The notes: generated by a model not told the origin, from the letters alone. Positions 25,873 to 34,299 are shown, counted from the first letter of the stretch. The stretch: DNA of 64,000 bases from an uncultured Mollicutes bacterium (GCA_900538885.1 UQAI01000001.1:26156-90155); one strand, 5' to 3'. Made by a program: numbers and translations.

Positions 25873-27450
25873 ATGGAACTAAGACCATATCAAACAGAAG
25901 CTGTTAGTTCCATCCTTTCAACATGGGAAAGTGGAGTCGATAAGGCTCTACTTTCTGTGTTCACAGGAGGAGGCAAGACTATCATCTTCGCTAAAGTCAT
26001 TGAGAACAGAATAGCTGATGGTTCACACACATTGGTGCTAGCCCACAGAGAGGAATTACTATCACAAGCCAGCGACAAGATCAACTTCGTCACAGGATTA
26101 GATACAGCACTAGAGAAGGCTGAATCAACAGCAGTAGGCAGCGGTAAGAATATCGTTGTCGCATCAGTTCAAACATTATCCAACGATAAGAGATTAAGCA
26201 AGTATCCACGTGATTACTTCTCAACAATCATCATAGATGAAGCTCATCACACACTTGCTGACTCATACATGAAAATCCTTAAGTATTTCGATTGCGCTAA
26301 GGTGCTAGGCGTAACTGCGACAATCGATAGAGGTGATAAGAGAAACCTTTCTGAATATTACGAAACAATCGCATATGAAATCAATATGCGTAGAGGTATT
26401 AAAGAAGGGTATCTTGTACCAATCAAGGCTCAAATGATCCCGCTTGAATTAGATATCTCCAATGTATCTATCTCAAAAGGTGATTATGCGTTAGGCGAAG
26501 TAGGAAATGCGCTAGAGCCATACCTTAACCAAATAGCACTTGAAATGGTGAAATACTGCAAGGGCAGAAAGACAGTGGTGTTCCTACCTTTGGTTAAGAT
26601 CTCACAAGACTTCTGCGAGCTATTGAACCTTCATGGATTAAATGCCGTAGAGGTGAATGGCAACTCCAAAGACAGAGAGAAGATTCTAAAGCAATTTCAC
26701 GATGGGGAATACGATGTGTTATGTAACTCAATGCTCTTGACTGAGGGTTGGGATGAGCCAGCAGTCGATTGCATCGTTGTACTAAGACCTACTAAGGTTC
26801 GTGGTCTTTATCAACAAATGGTTGGAAGAGGCACCCGCCTTTGTGAAGGTAAGAAGGACCTATTATTACTAGATTTCCTATGGATGACGCAAAAGCATGA
26901 CCTTTGCCACCCATCAAGCTTAATATGCGAGTCAGACAACCTAGCAGATAGAGTGCTAGAGAAGATAACAAACACAGCTGGCGAAGTGGATATCCTTGAA
27001 GCTGAAGACGACGCTAAACGCGACGTAATCAAAGAAAAAGAAGAAGCTTTAAAACGAGAACTTGAAGAAAACAAGAAGAAGGCACGTAAGATGGTTGATC
27101 CAATTGAATACGGCTTATCAATCAATGATGAAGATTTAGTCGATTATGAGCCAACTATGTTATGGGAACAAGCTCCAGCATCTCAAAAGCAATTAGAAGC
27201 CTTAGAGAAGTGGGGTATCGATACATCAGGCATTACTTGTGCTGGTTTAGCTTCAACTATTCTTGACCGCTTATTCAGCAGAAAGAATCTAGGTTTAGCT
27301 ACACCTAAGCAAATAAGAGCATTAGAGAAGTATGGTTTCTATCACGTTGGTGAATGGAGCTTTGATGCTGCTAGCAAGATGATAAACCTTATAGCTGGCA
27401 ACAACTGGAAGACACCATATTGGATTGACGTTAAATCATACAGACCATAG
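25873..27450 (+). CDS. Phage SF2 DEAD/DEAH-box helicase
   Basis: A 525-residue helicase: Q-motif region LRPYQTEAVSSIL, Walker A TGGGKT near residue 34, DEAH in IIIDEAHHT, VTATIDRG motif III, and the C-terminal domain with QQMVGRGTRLC motif VI. A C-terminal extension carries two similar helical units (ASQKQLEALEKWGID and TPKQIRALEKYGF), a duplicated small domain often seen on phage helicases. The ATG at 25873 follows GAGGTG by 6 bases; a GTG at 25864 is too close. It probably unwinds origin or recombination intermediates. Confidence 0.9.
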   Translation: MELRPYQTEAVSSILSTWESGVDKALLSVFTGGGKTIIFAKVIENRIADGSHTLVLAHREELLSQASDKINFVTGLDTALEKAESTAVGSGKNIVVASVQTLSNDKRLSKYPRDYFSTIIIDEAHHTLADSYMKILKYFDCAKVLGVTATIDRGDKRNLSEYYETIAYEINMRRGIKEGYLVPIKAQMIPLELDISNVSISKGDYALGEVGNALEPYLNQIALEMVKYCKGRKTVVFLPLVKISQDFCELLNLHGLNAVEVNGNSKDREKILKQFHDGEYDVLCNSMLLTEGWDEPAVDCIVVLRPTKVRGLYQQMVGRGTRLCEGKKDLLLLDFLWMTQKHDLCHPSSLICESDNLADRVLEKITNTAGEVDILEAEDDAKRDVIKEKEEALKRELEENKKKARKMVDPIEYGLSINDEDLVDYEPTMLWEQAPASQKQLEALEKWGIDTSGITCAGLASTILDRLFSRKNLGLATPKQIRALEKYGFYHVGEWSFDAASKMINLIAGNNWKTPYWIDVKSYRP

Positions 27451-27461
27451 GAGGATTGCCA

Positions 27462-29501
27462 ATGGAACTAATATTAGAAGCTTTAAATTACATAAACGCT
27501 GCTGACTGCACCTACCAAGAATGGGTGCAGGTTGGCATGGCTTTAAAAGAAGAAGGCTATCCTGTATCGGTATGGGATAGCTGGTCCCGTAATGACACCA
27601 GATATCATGAAGGCGAATGCAACAGCAAATGGGCTACATTCGGCGGTGGAGACATTAAAGGTGGAACCATCGTTCAAATGGCAAAAGACAGAGGCTTTGC
27701 AGTAACTTCAGCTAAATCTGGTGTATTTGACTTTGATTACGAGATCAATGAAGCGGATAAATCATTACTAGCAGGTACAAACTCAGCTGGAATGTCTGGC
27801 ATCAATCAATTAATCAAATACCTAGAGACCTTATTCAAGCCAGATGAGTATGTTGGCTACGTGACAGATGATGTTTACCAAGATTCAGAAGGCAAGTTCA
27901 AACCTAGATACGGTATGTACAAATTCAAGCAAAAGGACATCATCGATAACCTTAAGTCGGCATTCGATATCCAAGATGCGGTAGGCGATTACAAACCAGA
28001 ATGCGGTGCCTGGATTAGATATAATCCACTTGACGGTACAGGCATTAAGAATGAGAACGTCACCAGATTCGATTATGCGTTGGTTGAATGTGACGAGATA
28101 CCAGTAGAAGACCAATATAAGGCTTATAAGAAGTTTAATCTTCCTATAGCTGCACTTGTCTCAAGCGGTGGTAAGTCGCTACATGCAATAGTTAAGGTCA
28201 ATGCTCCTGATTACGATGAATACAAGAAACGTGTAGGCATACTTTATAACTATTTGACTGCTGGCGGATTGAAGCTAGATGTTGCAAATAAAAACCCATC
28301 AAGATTGTCACGAATGCCAGGTGTAACACGTAATGGTGTAGAACAAAAATTGCTAGCTACGAACATAGGTGCTGCTGACTGGAATGAGTGGCTATCTTAT
28401 ATGGAAGATCTAAACGATGAGCTATGCGACTTTGAATACATCAGTGATTTAATGGCTGATATGCCACCTTTGTCTCCAGAGCTTATTGGTGGCTTATTAA
28501 GAAGAGGTCACAAGATGATTGTATCAGGCGCATCTAAGGCAGGTAAGTCATTCTTCCTTTTGGAGCTAGCTATTGCGTTATCTGAAGGGCGTGAATTCTT
28601 AGGATTCAAGTGCCAAAAGAGCAATGTCCTTTATGTTAACTTTGAAATCGATAGAGCTTCATGCGCTGACCGTATTAAGAAGATATATGAAGCTTTAGGC
28701 ATAGCAACACCAACTCCGCATGCATTCTCAATCTGGAATCTTCGTGGTCATGCCATGCCACTAGATAAATTGGTCCCTAGATTAATCAAGCGTTGCAAGG
28801 ACAAGGGCTTTGACTGCATTATCCTAGATCCGATTTATAAGATCATAACCGGCGATGAGAACAATGCTTCAGAAATGGGCTATTTCTGCAACCAATTTGA
28901 CTTTATTTGCGACGGAACAGGAGCATCGGTAATTTATGCCCATCACCATTCAAAAGGCGCACAGGGCGGAAAAACGGCCCAAGACAGGGCTTCTGGAAGC
29001 GGTGTGTTCGCTCGTGATCCTGATGCAATCATAGATATAGTTGAATTGGAGCTTGACGATGAAATCAAGAACACAGTGTTGGACAGCCCATTAGACACAG
29101 GCTGGCAATTGGAGTTCATCACTCGTGATTTCGCAGAGCCTAAACCACGCAAGATTTGGTTTAAGTATCCAATCCACGTAATCGATGATAAGGGCATATT
29201 GAATAAATCATTCTCTAGAGGCGATCCTAAGGGCAACCTTAAGCAATATAAGGATGGTTCAGCATTGACCGATGAAGAGAAGCTACAAATGCTAAATGAA
29301 GCCCTAGACATAGTTGGAATGGGCACTCGTGAAGCTAAAGTAACTGAAATCGTTAAATACCTAGAAGATGATCCTGCTAAGCAAGAGAACCGTCGCAAGA
29401 AGATTTATGAATGGGTTAAGAAGATATTCCCTGGAAAATTCGTGATTGATAGAGGCGTTCTAAAGGACTTCAAAGCCGATGATTCAGGAGGTGAAGATTA
29501 G
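27462..29501 (+). CDS. Phage primase-helicase: PriCT/AEP-like N-terminus and RecA-fold helicase
   Basis: A 679-residue replication protein. Residues about 12-75 form a PriCT-like domain (EWVQVGMALKEEGYPVSVWDSWSR, KWATFGG). A middle part (FDYALVECDEIP, SGGKSLHAIVKV, SRLSRMPGVTR) resembles archaeo-eukaryotic primase or D5-type primases. The C-terminal half is an AAA_25 RecA-fold ATPase: Walker A GASKAGKS near 357, Walker B CIILDPIYK, then YAHHHSKG. A short winged-helix tail follows. AGGAGG lies 6 bases before the ATG at 27462. Confidence 0.8.
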   Translation: MELILEALNYINAADCTYQEWVQVGMALKEEGYPVSVWDSWSRNDTRYHEGECNSKWATFGGGDIKGGTIVQMAKDRGFAVTSAKSGVFDFDYEINEADKSLLAGTNSAGMSGINQLIKYLETLFKPDEYVGYVTDDVYQDSEGKFKPRYGMYKFKQKDIIDNLKSAFDIQDAVGDYKPECGAWIRYNPLDGTGIKNENVTRFDYALVECDEIPVEDQYKAYKKFNLPIAALVSSGGKSLHAIVKVNAPDYDEYKKRVGILYNYLTAGGLKLDVANKNPSRLSRMPGVTRNGVEQKLLATNIGAADWNEWLSYMEDLNDELCDFEYISDLMADMPPLSPELIGGLLRRGHKMIVSGASKAGKSFFLLELAIALSEGREFLGFKCQKSNVLYVNFEIDRASCADRIKKIYEALGIATPTPHAFSIWNLRGHAMPLDKLVPRLIKRCKDKGFDCIILDPIYKIITGDENNASEMGYFCNQFDFICDGTGASVIYAHHHSKGAQGGKTAQDRASGSGVFARDPDAIIDIVELELDDEIKNTVLDSPLDTGWQLEFITRDFAEPKPRKIWFKYPIHVIDDKGILNKSFSRGDPKGNLKQYKDGSALTDEEKLQMLNEALDIVGMGTREAKVTEIVKYLEDDPAKQENRRKKIYEWVKKIFPGKFVIDRGVLKDFKADDSGGED

Positions 29502-29562
29502 CATTTGTCTTCCCGTCCCGCCCGCCTATATATAGAAAAAGACAAGACAAAAAAATAGGACA

Positions 29563-29640
29563 AGGTAAAACGGCATATGCTCATAGCACTCCTGGCTTAA
29601 AACAGCCTGGAGTTGCTTATGACGCATAGCCTACTTTACC
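29563..29640 (+). other. 78-base extended imperfect hairpin between primase and rusA
   Basis: Two 36-base arms fold around a TAAAAC loop: GGTAAA/TTTACC at the base, then GGC/GCC, ATGC/GCAT, TCATA/TATGA, GC/GC, ACTCC/GGAGT and GGCT/AGCC toward the loop, with small bulges. No T-run follows, so it is not a plain terminator. It sits in a 179-base gap, the only sizeable one in the early module. Candidate roles: a small RNA, an mRNA processing site or an origin-associated structure. Confidence 0.6.
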
Positions 29641-29680
29641 AGAAGCGAAAAGACAAAGAAAAAAAGATGCTAAGACAAAT

Positions 29681-30100
29681 ATGAAAATATTCTTATTACT
29701 AGATCCACCTACAGCAACGGCACAAATGAAGAAAATTGGAATAGCACATGGTAAGCCTTATGTGTATACACCTGAAAATGTGCAAGCCGCTAAAGATGAA
29801 ATAATAAAGCACCTTAGACCATTCAAACCTTCAACACCATTTACTGGACCAGTTGAGTTGCATGTCATATGGAGATTTCCTAAGGGCAAACGTCACAAAC
29901 ATTACGAGTGGCGAATAACCAAGCCGGATACTGATAACTTGGAAAAGCTCCTAAAGGACTGCATGACATATCTCGGATTCTGGGAAGATGACGCACAGGT
30001 CGTTAAAGAAATAGCAGAGAAGATATGGTCTGATGAACCAACAGGAATATCCATTGAAATAAACGTATTAGACAAGTTCTATAAGGAGGAATCAACATGA
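29681..30100 (+). CDS. rusA: RusA-family Holliday junction resolvase
   Basis: A 139-residue endonuclease. The RusA signature is clear: KPDTDNLEKLLKDCMTYLGFWEDDAQV contains the three metal-binding aspartates (KPDxDN, KDC, DDxQV). RusA dimers resolve four-way DNA junctions formed during phage replication and recombination before packaging. No strong ribosome site is visible upstream (GAAAAAAAGATG region). It overlaps the next gene by four bases (ATGA). Confidence 0.92.
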   Translation: MKIFLLLDPPTATAQMKKIGIAHGKPYVYTPENVQAAKDEIIKHLRPFKPSTPFTGPVELHVIWRFPKGKRHKHYEWRITKPDTDNLEKLLKDCMTYLGFWEDDAQVVKEIAEKIWSDEPTGISIEINVLDKFYKEEST

Positions 30101-30522
30101 CAGCTAAAGAATATCTAGAGCAAGTCGGAAAGCTTGAATATAAAATTAATGCCATGAAGCTTCGCTCTGATTACTATGAACAAATGAGCCATTCAATCCC
30201 TGGTCAGGATTTCACTAGGGAAAGAGTGCAAACGACTCCAAACTATGAAGCACCATTCGTTAAGTGGCTAATCAAGAAGGATGAAATTGATCGTGAGATT
30301 AAAAGAAAAGAGGAAAAACTAGCTAACCTTAAAGCTGAGATACTACTTCAAATAGAATCATGGGATAACGAAGACTATAAGAATGTCATTGTGATGAGAT
30401 ACTTAAAACGCTGGGGTTGGTCTAAGGTAGCTAAGCAATGTTTCTGCTCAATTGCATCCATTTACCGTTGGCATGATGCTGCTTTGGAATTAATCGTTGT
30501 ACCTTCAAAAAATGATAGTTAA
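30097..30522 (+). CDS. DUF1492/ArpU-type phage late transcription regulator
   Basis: A 141-residue protein: a long N-terminal helical part with coiled-coil character (KDEIDREIKRKEEKLANLKAEILLQIE) and a C-terminal sigma region 4-like helix-turn-helix (YKNVIVMRYLKRWGWSKVAKQCFCSIASIYRWHDAAL). Family knowledge: DUF1492, RinA and ArpU-like proteins activate late phage genes. The stop is followed at once by four 10-bp GATAGT repeats and a promoter lacking a good -35, fitting an activator that binds just downstream of its own gene. Confidence 0.85.
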   Translation: MTAKEYLEQVGKLEYKINAMKLRSDYYEQMSHSIPGQDFTRERVQTTPNYEAPFVKWLIKKDEIDREIKRKEEKLANLKAEILLQIESWDNEDYKNVIVMRYLKRWGWSKVAKQCFCSIASIYRWHDAALELIVVPSKNDS

Positions 30523-30553
30523 TGATAGTTCGTGATAGTAGCAGATAGTTTGA
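30514..30553 (+). repeat. Four 10-bp GATAGT repeats, putative late-activator operator
   Basis: GATAGT starts at 30514, 30524, 30534 and 30544, an exact 10-bp period (one helical turn). It begins inside the last codons of the DUF1492-type regulator gene and lies about 26-65 bp upstream of a TATAAT, the placement of an activator array. Confidence 0.65.
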
Positions 30554-30578
30554 AAAATCGTCAAGGGTATGATATCAT

Positions 30579-30584
30579 TATAAT
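30579..30584 (+). promoter_or_regulatory. Late promoter -10 (TATAAT) without a -35 box
   Basis: TATAAT at 30579-30584. The -35 position (AATCGT, 30556-30561) does not fit the housekeeping consensus, consistent with activation from the GATAGT array just upstream. Transcription would enter the HNH-terminase-head genes. Confidence 0.5.
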
Positions 30585-30605
30585 AGGCGAAAGCTTTAGA
30601 AAATC

Positions 30606-30638
30606 AGGTCAACAGAGTAACATCTGCTGGCCTTTTTT
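30606..30638 (+). terminator. Intrinsic terminator or attenuator in the late leader
   Basis: AGGTCAACAGA (30606-30616) pairs with TCTGCTGGCCT (30623-30633) with one G-U and one mismatch, followed by T6. It lies between the late promoter and the HNH gene, so it may be an attenuator of the late operon. Confidence 0.55.
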
Positions 30639-30662
30639 CATGCTCAAAAAGGAGGAGCAATT

Positions 30663-31013
30663 ATGCCAACAAAACCAAAGAAACCATGCGCATATCCTGG
30701 CTGTCCTAACCTAACCTTTGATGTTTATTGTGAAGAGCACGCTGCCTTAAGAAGAAAGCAGTACGACAAGTACAACAGGTCTCCAAACCACGATAAGAAG
30801 TATGGTAACAACTGGAGACGTATTAGAGGGCTTTATGTTAAGAAGCATCCGCTTTGTGAACGCTGCTTGGAAGAAGGAAGAATCACACCTGTTGAAGAGG
30901 TTCATCATATCATACCTCTTTCTCGTGGAGGAACTAATCAGTTCAGTAATCTTATGTCGTTGTGTCAGAGTTGTCATACGAAGATTCATTACGAACTTGG
31001 CGATAGGAAATAG
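30663..31013 (+). CDS. HNH endonuclease of the packaging module
   Basis: A 116-residue protein. N-terminal CAYPGCPNLTFDVYCEEH and later CERC/CQSC cysteines bind structural zinc; the HNH core is VHHIIPLSRGGTNQFSNLMSLCQSCHTKIH with the catalytic histidine pair. HNH proteins next to terminase genes assist terminase in cutting cos sites of HK97-type phages. AAAGGAGGAGC precedes the ATG. A cos-like stretch follows its stop directly. Confidence 0.92.
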   Translation: MPTKPKKPCAYPGCPNLTFDVYCEEHAALRRKQYDKYNRSPNHDKKYGNNWRRIRGLYVKKHPLCERCLEEGRITPVEEVHHIIPLSRGGTNQFSNLMSLCQSCHTKIHYELGDRK

Positions 31014-31134
31014 GGGTAGGGGAGTCAAAATCTCTACAACTAAAAATAAGAAGACCGAGCCTGGGGTTTCGTGTGCAAAAATTGGAGTTCAAACGGGGTA
31101 ATAGCCAAATGAACTCTTTTTAATTATTCAAAAT
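31008..31134 (+). other. Candidate cos/packaging site between HNH and small terminase genes
   Basis: Non-coding stretch starting TAGGGGTAGGGGAGTC and containing AAATCTCTAC, GACCGAGCC and GGGGTTTCGTGTGC. It is unusually G-rich for this genome. The interval between the HNH and small terminase genes is where cohesive-end sites lie in many HK97-like phages, and the opening GGGG-GTCAAAATCTCTA form is familiar there. The exact cut positions cannot be assigned. Confidence 0.5.
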
Positions 31135-31154
31135 TGAAAAAGGAGGATGATGTA

Positions 31155-31700
31155 ATGGCAAAAGATGGAACGATGCGTGGTGGTCCTAGACCAAATACAG
31201 GGCCAAAAAAGAAAGCCTTAGCTGATAAATTGCTCGAAGGAAAAGCAGAACTAGACAATGGCGCTGTGGTACTTCCTGAGCCAGTCGAAATTGAAGGTGT
31301 GGATATGCCACCAATCAAGGACTTTTTAAAAGCAAAACAGAAAAACGGAAAAGATATGTGCGCTGAGGAAGTTTATAAAAGTACATACCTTTGGTTAAAA
31401 AAGAGACATTGCGAAAAGCTGGTATCAACTCAGCTGCTAGAACAATATGCGATGTCAGTTTCTCGTTGGGTTCAATGTGAAGAAGCAATATCAGAATTTG
31501 GATTTTTAGCAAAGCATCCTACAACTGGAAATGCCATGCAAAGTCCATACGTGGCGATGAGCCAAAATTATATGAAACAGGTCAATCAGGTCTGGTTTCA
31601 AATTTATCAAGTTGTGAAGGATAACTGCTCTTCTGATATAAGCGGTGCTAATCCTCAAGATGACTTGATGGAAAGATTGCTACAAGCAAGAAAGAGGTAA
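31155..31700 (+). CDS. terS: Phage terminase small subunit, P27 family
   Basis: A 181-residue DNA-recognition subunit of the packaging motor. N-terminal basic Gly/Pro-rich start (GTMRGGPRPNTGPKKKALADKLLEG) is typical of P27-type small subunits; the helical core CAEEVYKSTYLWLKKRHCEKLVSTQLLEQYAMSVSRWVQCEEAI matches the family. The ATG at 31155 follows AAGGAGG by about 10 bases. It is separated from the large subunit by a 4-kb accessory cassette, which is unusual since the two are normally adjacent. Confidence 0.85.
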   Translation: MAKDGTMRGGPRPNTGPKKKALADKLLEGKAELDNGAVVLPEPVEIEGVDMPPIKDFLKAKQKNGKDMCAEEVYKSTYLWLKKRHCEKLVSTQLLEQYAMSVSRWVQCEEAISEFGFLAKHPTTGNAMQSPYVAMSQNYMKQVNQVWFQIYQVVKDNCSSDISGANPQDDLMERLLQARKR

Positions 31701-31706
31701 TTAAAT

Positions 31707-32489
31707 ATGTTTGAAAAAGTAAATCCATGTCACCCAGATAAGGTGGCTGATAGAATTGCTGGTGCTTTAGTCGACTTAGCATACAAGCAAGAAGAAAACC
31801 CAAGAATTGCAGTTGAAGTTTTAATTGGTCATGGCAAGTGTCATATCATTGCAGAAACTTCCGCATTCCTTGATATAAATGATATTTCAAAAGCGGTTCA
31901 TAGAATTGCTGGAGATATTCAAGTTGACTGTGTAATTGTGCCTCAAGATAGACACTTATCTGATAACCAAGAGGGCGCAATTAGATGTGGTGATAATGGT
32001 ATCTTCAAAGGAGTACCATTAACAAAAGAACAAAAAGAACTAACACAAATTGCACATAAAATATTTGCTGCTTATTCTTGTGATGGAAAATATATCTTAA
32101 ATGGCGATAGGTTAATCATCTGCCAAAGTAATGCTACAACTGAAGAATTAAAGAAAGAGTATCCAAATTCAGAGATTAATCCATTAGGTTATTGGACAGG
32201 AGGAACTGATGTCGATACTGGTGCAACCAATAGAAAACTAGGTTCTGATATGGCTGATTCAGTAACTGGTGGTGGACTTCATGGAAAAGATCTATCCAAA
32301 GCAGATGTCAGTGTAAATATCTACGCTTGGTTAAAAGCTCAAGAGACAGGGGTTCCAGTTGAACTTTGCTGTGCTATTGGTGATGAGTACATTGACAATA
32401 GGCCATATGAAGAAATCGTAGCTATTGCACGTGAGTTTATCTTTGACTTAGGAGGATTTGAAAAATTCGCTGAATGGGGGTTGGTATAA
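31707..32489 (+). CDS. Phage-type S-adenosylmethionine synthetase (short MetK-like)
   Basis: A 260-residue protein with methionine adenosyltransferase landmarks: CHPDKVADRIAGALVDLAY at the N-terminus (ATP/methionine-binding HPDK) and VTGGGLHGKDLSKADVSVNIYAW toward the C-terminus, corresponding to the GGGAFSGKD loop. Cellular MetK is about 390 residues; this is the reduced phage form. It makes SAM from methionine and ATP. Its stop overlaps the start of a DNA methyltransferase (TAATG), strongly implying that it feeds that enzyme. Confidence 0.85.
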   Translation: MFEKVNPCHPDKVADRIAGALVDLAYKQEENPRIAVEVLIGHGKCHIIAETSAFLDINDISKAVHRIAGDIQVDCVIVPQDRHLSDNQEGAIRCGDNGIFKGVPLTKEQKELTQIAHKIFAAYSCDGKYILNGDRLIICQSNATTEELKKEYPNSEINPLGYWTGGTDVDTGATNRKLGSDMADSVTGGGLHGKDLSKADVSVNIYAWLKAQETGVPVELCCAIGDEYIDNRPYEEIVAIAREFIFDLGGFEKFAEWGLV

Positions 32490-33778
32490 TGAAGACTACA
32501 ACTGAAATGACTTTGATTTCTATTGATAAGCTCATCCCTTATATAAACAATGCACGCACACATAGTCCTGAGCAAATAACAAAACTAAGGTCATCTCTTC
32601 GTGAGTTTGGATTTGTAAATCCTGTATTAATTGATAGGAACTATAATATCATCGCTGGTCATGGAAGATATGAAGCTGCTAAAGCAGAAGGCTATAGTGA
32701 GGTTCCATGTGTATATGTAGACCATTTATCTGAAGCTCAAAAGAAAGCATACATCATTGCTGATAACCGAATGGCAATGGATGCTGGATGGGATGAAGAA
32801 TTATTAAAAGTTGAATTAGAGGCTCTCGAAGGAGAGTCTTTTGATTTATCTCTTACTGGTTTTGATGAAGACGAACTTGCAGATCTTTTTAAATCCGATG
32901 AAGCACCTATTGAAGATGATGATTACGATTTAACTGAAGCATTAGAAAAGGCAGCATTCGTTGAAAGAGGCGATCGTTGGATAGTAGGAAGACACGTTCT
33001 TTATTGTGGTGATGCTACAAATAAAGATGATGTTGATAAATTAATGGATGGTAAAAGAGCAAACCTAGTTCTTACCGATCCACCCTACGGTGTTTCATTT
33101 AAGTCAAGTTCTGGCTTAACTATTAAAAATGACTCAATGAAGAATGATGAGTTCTACAACTTCTTAAAATCTGCCTTTGATAATATGGTGGCTCACTGTG
33201 AGAAAGGGGCTGCTGGATATGTATTCCACGCTGATACAGAAGGCTTGAACTTTAGAAAAGCATTCATTGATTCTGGTTTTCATCTTGCAGGATGTTGCAT
33301 CTGGGTTAAAGATAGCTTGGTTTTAGGACGTTCAGATTATCAATGGCAACATGAACCTGTGCTTTATGGATTTTTACAAAACGGAAAACATAACTGGTAT
33401 TCAGATAGAAAACAAACAACTATCTGGAACTTCAAAAAGCCAAAGAGAAATGAAAATCATCCTACTTCAAAACCTCTAGACCTTTTATCTTATCCTCTTC
33501 AAAACAGCACAAGAGAGAATGCTATTGTTATTGATACATTTGGTGGTTCTGGTTCAACTCTTATGGCTTGCGAACTATCAAATAGAATCTGCTACACAAT
33601 GGAACTTGATGAAAAGTACGCATCAGTAATCCTTAGACGTTACGTTGATAATGGAGGAGATCCTTCAGAAGTTTACTGTTTTAGAAATGGTGAAAAAGTA
33701 ATGTACGCTGATGTAGCTAAGGAAGTTGAAAAAAGAGATGGGAACCTTGAAGAAACACCATCAAATGACTTGATATAA
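32489..33778 (+). CDS. ParB-like domain fused to N6/N4 DNA methyltransferase
   Basis: A 429-residue fusion. Residues about 5-100 are a ParB/Srx-type nuclease-fold domain (YINNARTHSPEQITKLRSSLREFGF, IIAGHGRYEAAK). From about 150 on it is a beta-class methyltransferase: catalytic LTDPPYGVSF, then HPTSKPLDLLSYPL and the SAM-binding FGGSGSTLMACE. No restriction partner is adjacent, so it is an orphan phage methylase that can mask phage DNA from host enzymes such as the type I system nearby. ATG at 32489 chosen over an upstream in-frame codon because of the TAATG coupling. Confidence 0.9.
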   Translation: MKTTTEMTLISIDKLIPYINNARTHSPEQITKLRSSLREFGFVNPVLIDRNYNIIAGHGRYEAAKAEGYSEVPCVYVDHLSEAQKKAYIIADNRMAMDAGWDEELLKVELEALEGESFDLSLTGFDEDELADLFKSDEAPIEDDDYDLTEALEKAAFVERGDRWIVGRHVLYCGDATNKDDVDKLMDGKRANLVLTDPPYGVSFKSSSGLTIKNDSMKNDEFYNFLKSAFDNMVAHCEKGAAGYVFHADTEGLNFRKAFIDSGFHLAGCCIWVKDSLVLGRSDYQWQHEPVLYGFLQNGKHNWYSDRKQTTIWNFKKPKRNENHPTSKPLDLLSYPLQNSTRENAIVIDTFGGSGSTLMACELSNRICYTMELDEKYASVILRRYVDNGGDPSEVYCFRNGEKVMYADVAKEVEKRDGNLEETPSNDLI

Positions 33779-33803
33779 ATCGCCTTTAGAGTGATATATA
33801 CAT
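33768..33803 (+). repeat. Repeated promoter-like block, copy 1
   Basis: ACTTGATAT at 33768-33776, then CCTTTAGAGTGATATATA ending near 33800. The same block recurs at 34300-34337. Both can be read as TTGMTA-19-TATATA with an extended TG, each placed before a small accessory gene set. Confidence 0.45.
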
Positions 33804-33826
33804 AGCACAGAAGGAGGTTTATAAAT

Positions 33827-34036
33827 ATGACGAAAGTTGAATCATTAAGACTTGAACTTGAAAGAATTTGTAATGAAACTCAAACCAGATTATCTGGAAT
33901 GCAAAAGCTAGTGGAGTACTACATCAGCTCACTTGGTTGGTCTGAAGAAAAAGCACTCCAATATGCACTTGCATTATTTCATAATGGCACAGTTACACAA
34001 ATCAAATTATTAGGAAAAGATGGTGAGGAACTATGA
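33827..34036 (+). CDS. Small phage protein, unknown function
   Basis: A 69-residue helical protein (ESLRLELERICNETQTRLSGMQKLVEYYISSLGWSEEKALQYALALFHNG). No catalytic motif. AGGAGG precedes the ATG with good spacing, and its end overlaps the next start by four bases (ATGA), so it is translated with the DUF4314 gene. Such pairs are common in gut phages near methylase genes; the function is not known. Confidence 0.75.
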   Translation: MTKVESLRLELERICNETQTRLSGMQKLVEYYISSLGWSEEKALQYALALFHNGTVTQIKLLGKDGEEL

Positions 34037-34248
34037 GAAAAGCTGAACTTGAATCATTGAGAGTCCAATATCCAAAAGGTACTCGAGTAGAATTAGTGAA
34101 GATGGATGATGTCCAAGCACCACCTGTTGGAACTAAAGGAACAGTAATTGGAGTTGATGACATTGGATCAATTATGGTTAATTGGGATAATGGAAGTTCA
34201 CTCAATGTTGTTTATGGTGAAGATGTTGTGAAGGTTCTAAAAGACTAG
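34033..34248 (+). CDS. DUF4314-family phage protein
   Basis: A 71-residue protein with the small beta-barrel pattern of DUF4314: LRVQYPKGTRVELVKMDD, then PPVGTKGTVIGVDDIGSIMVNWDNGSSLNVVYGEDVVKV. The SH3-like fold suggests binding to another protein or nucleic acid, but no function is established. Start overlaps the preceding gene (ATGA). A repeated promoter-like block follows before the amidoligase gene. Confidence 0.85.
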   Translation: MRKAELESLRVQYPKGTRVELVKMDDVQAPPVGTKGTVIGVDDIGSIMVNWDNGSSLNVVYGEDVVKVLKD

Positions 34249-34299
34249 AGTTTATATATCAAAGATATATAAAAATAGTTAAAAAATATACACAAAATG

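Noticed and set aside
30532..30714. A 60-codon plus-strand open frame between the late regulator and HNH genes
   Set aside because: It covers the GATAGT array, the late promoter and the terminator hairpin, and overlaps the HNH gene in another frame.
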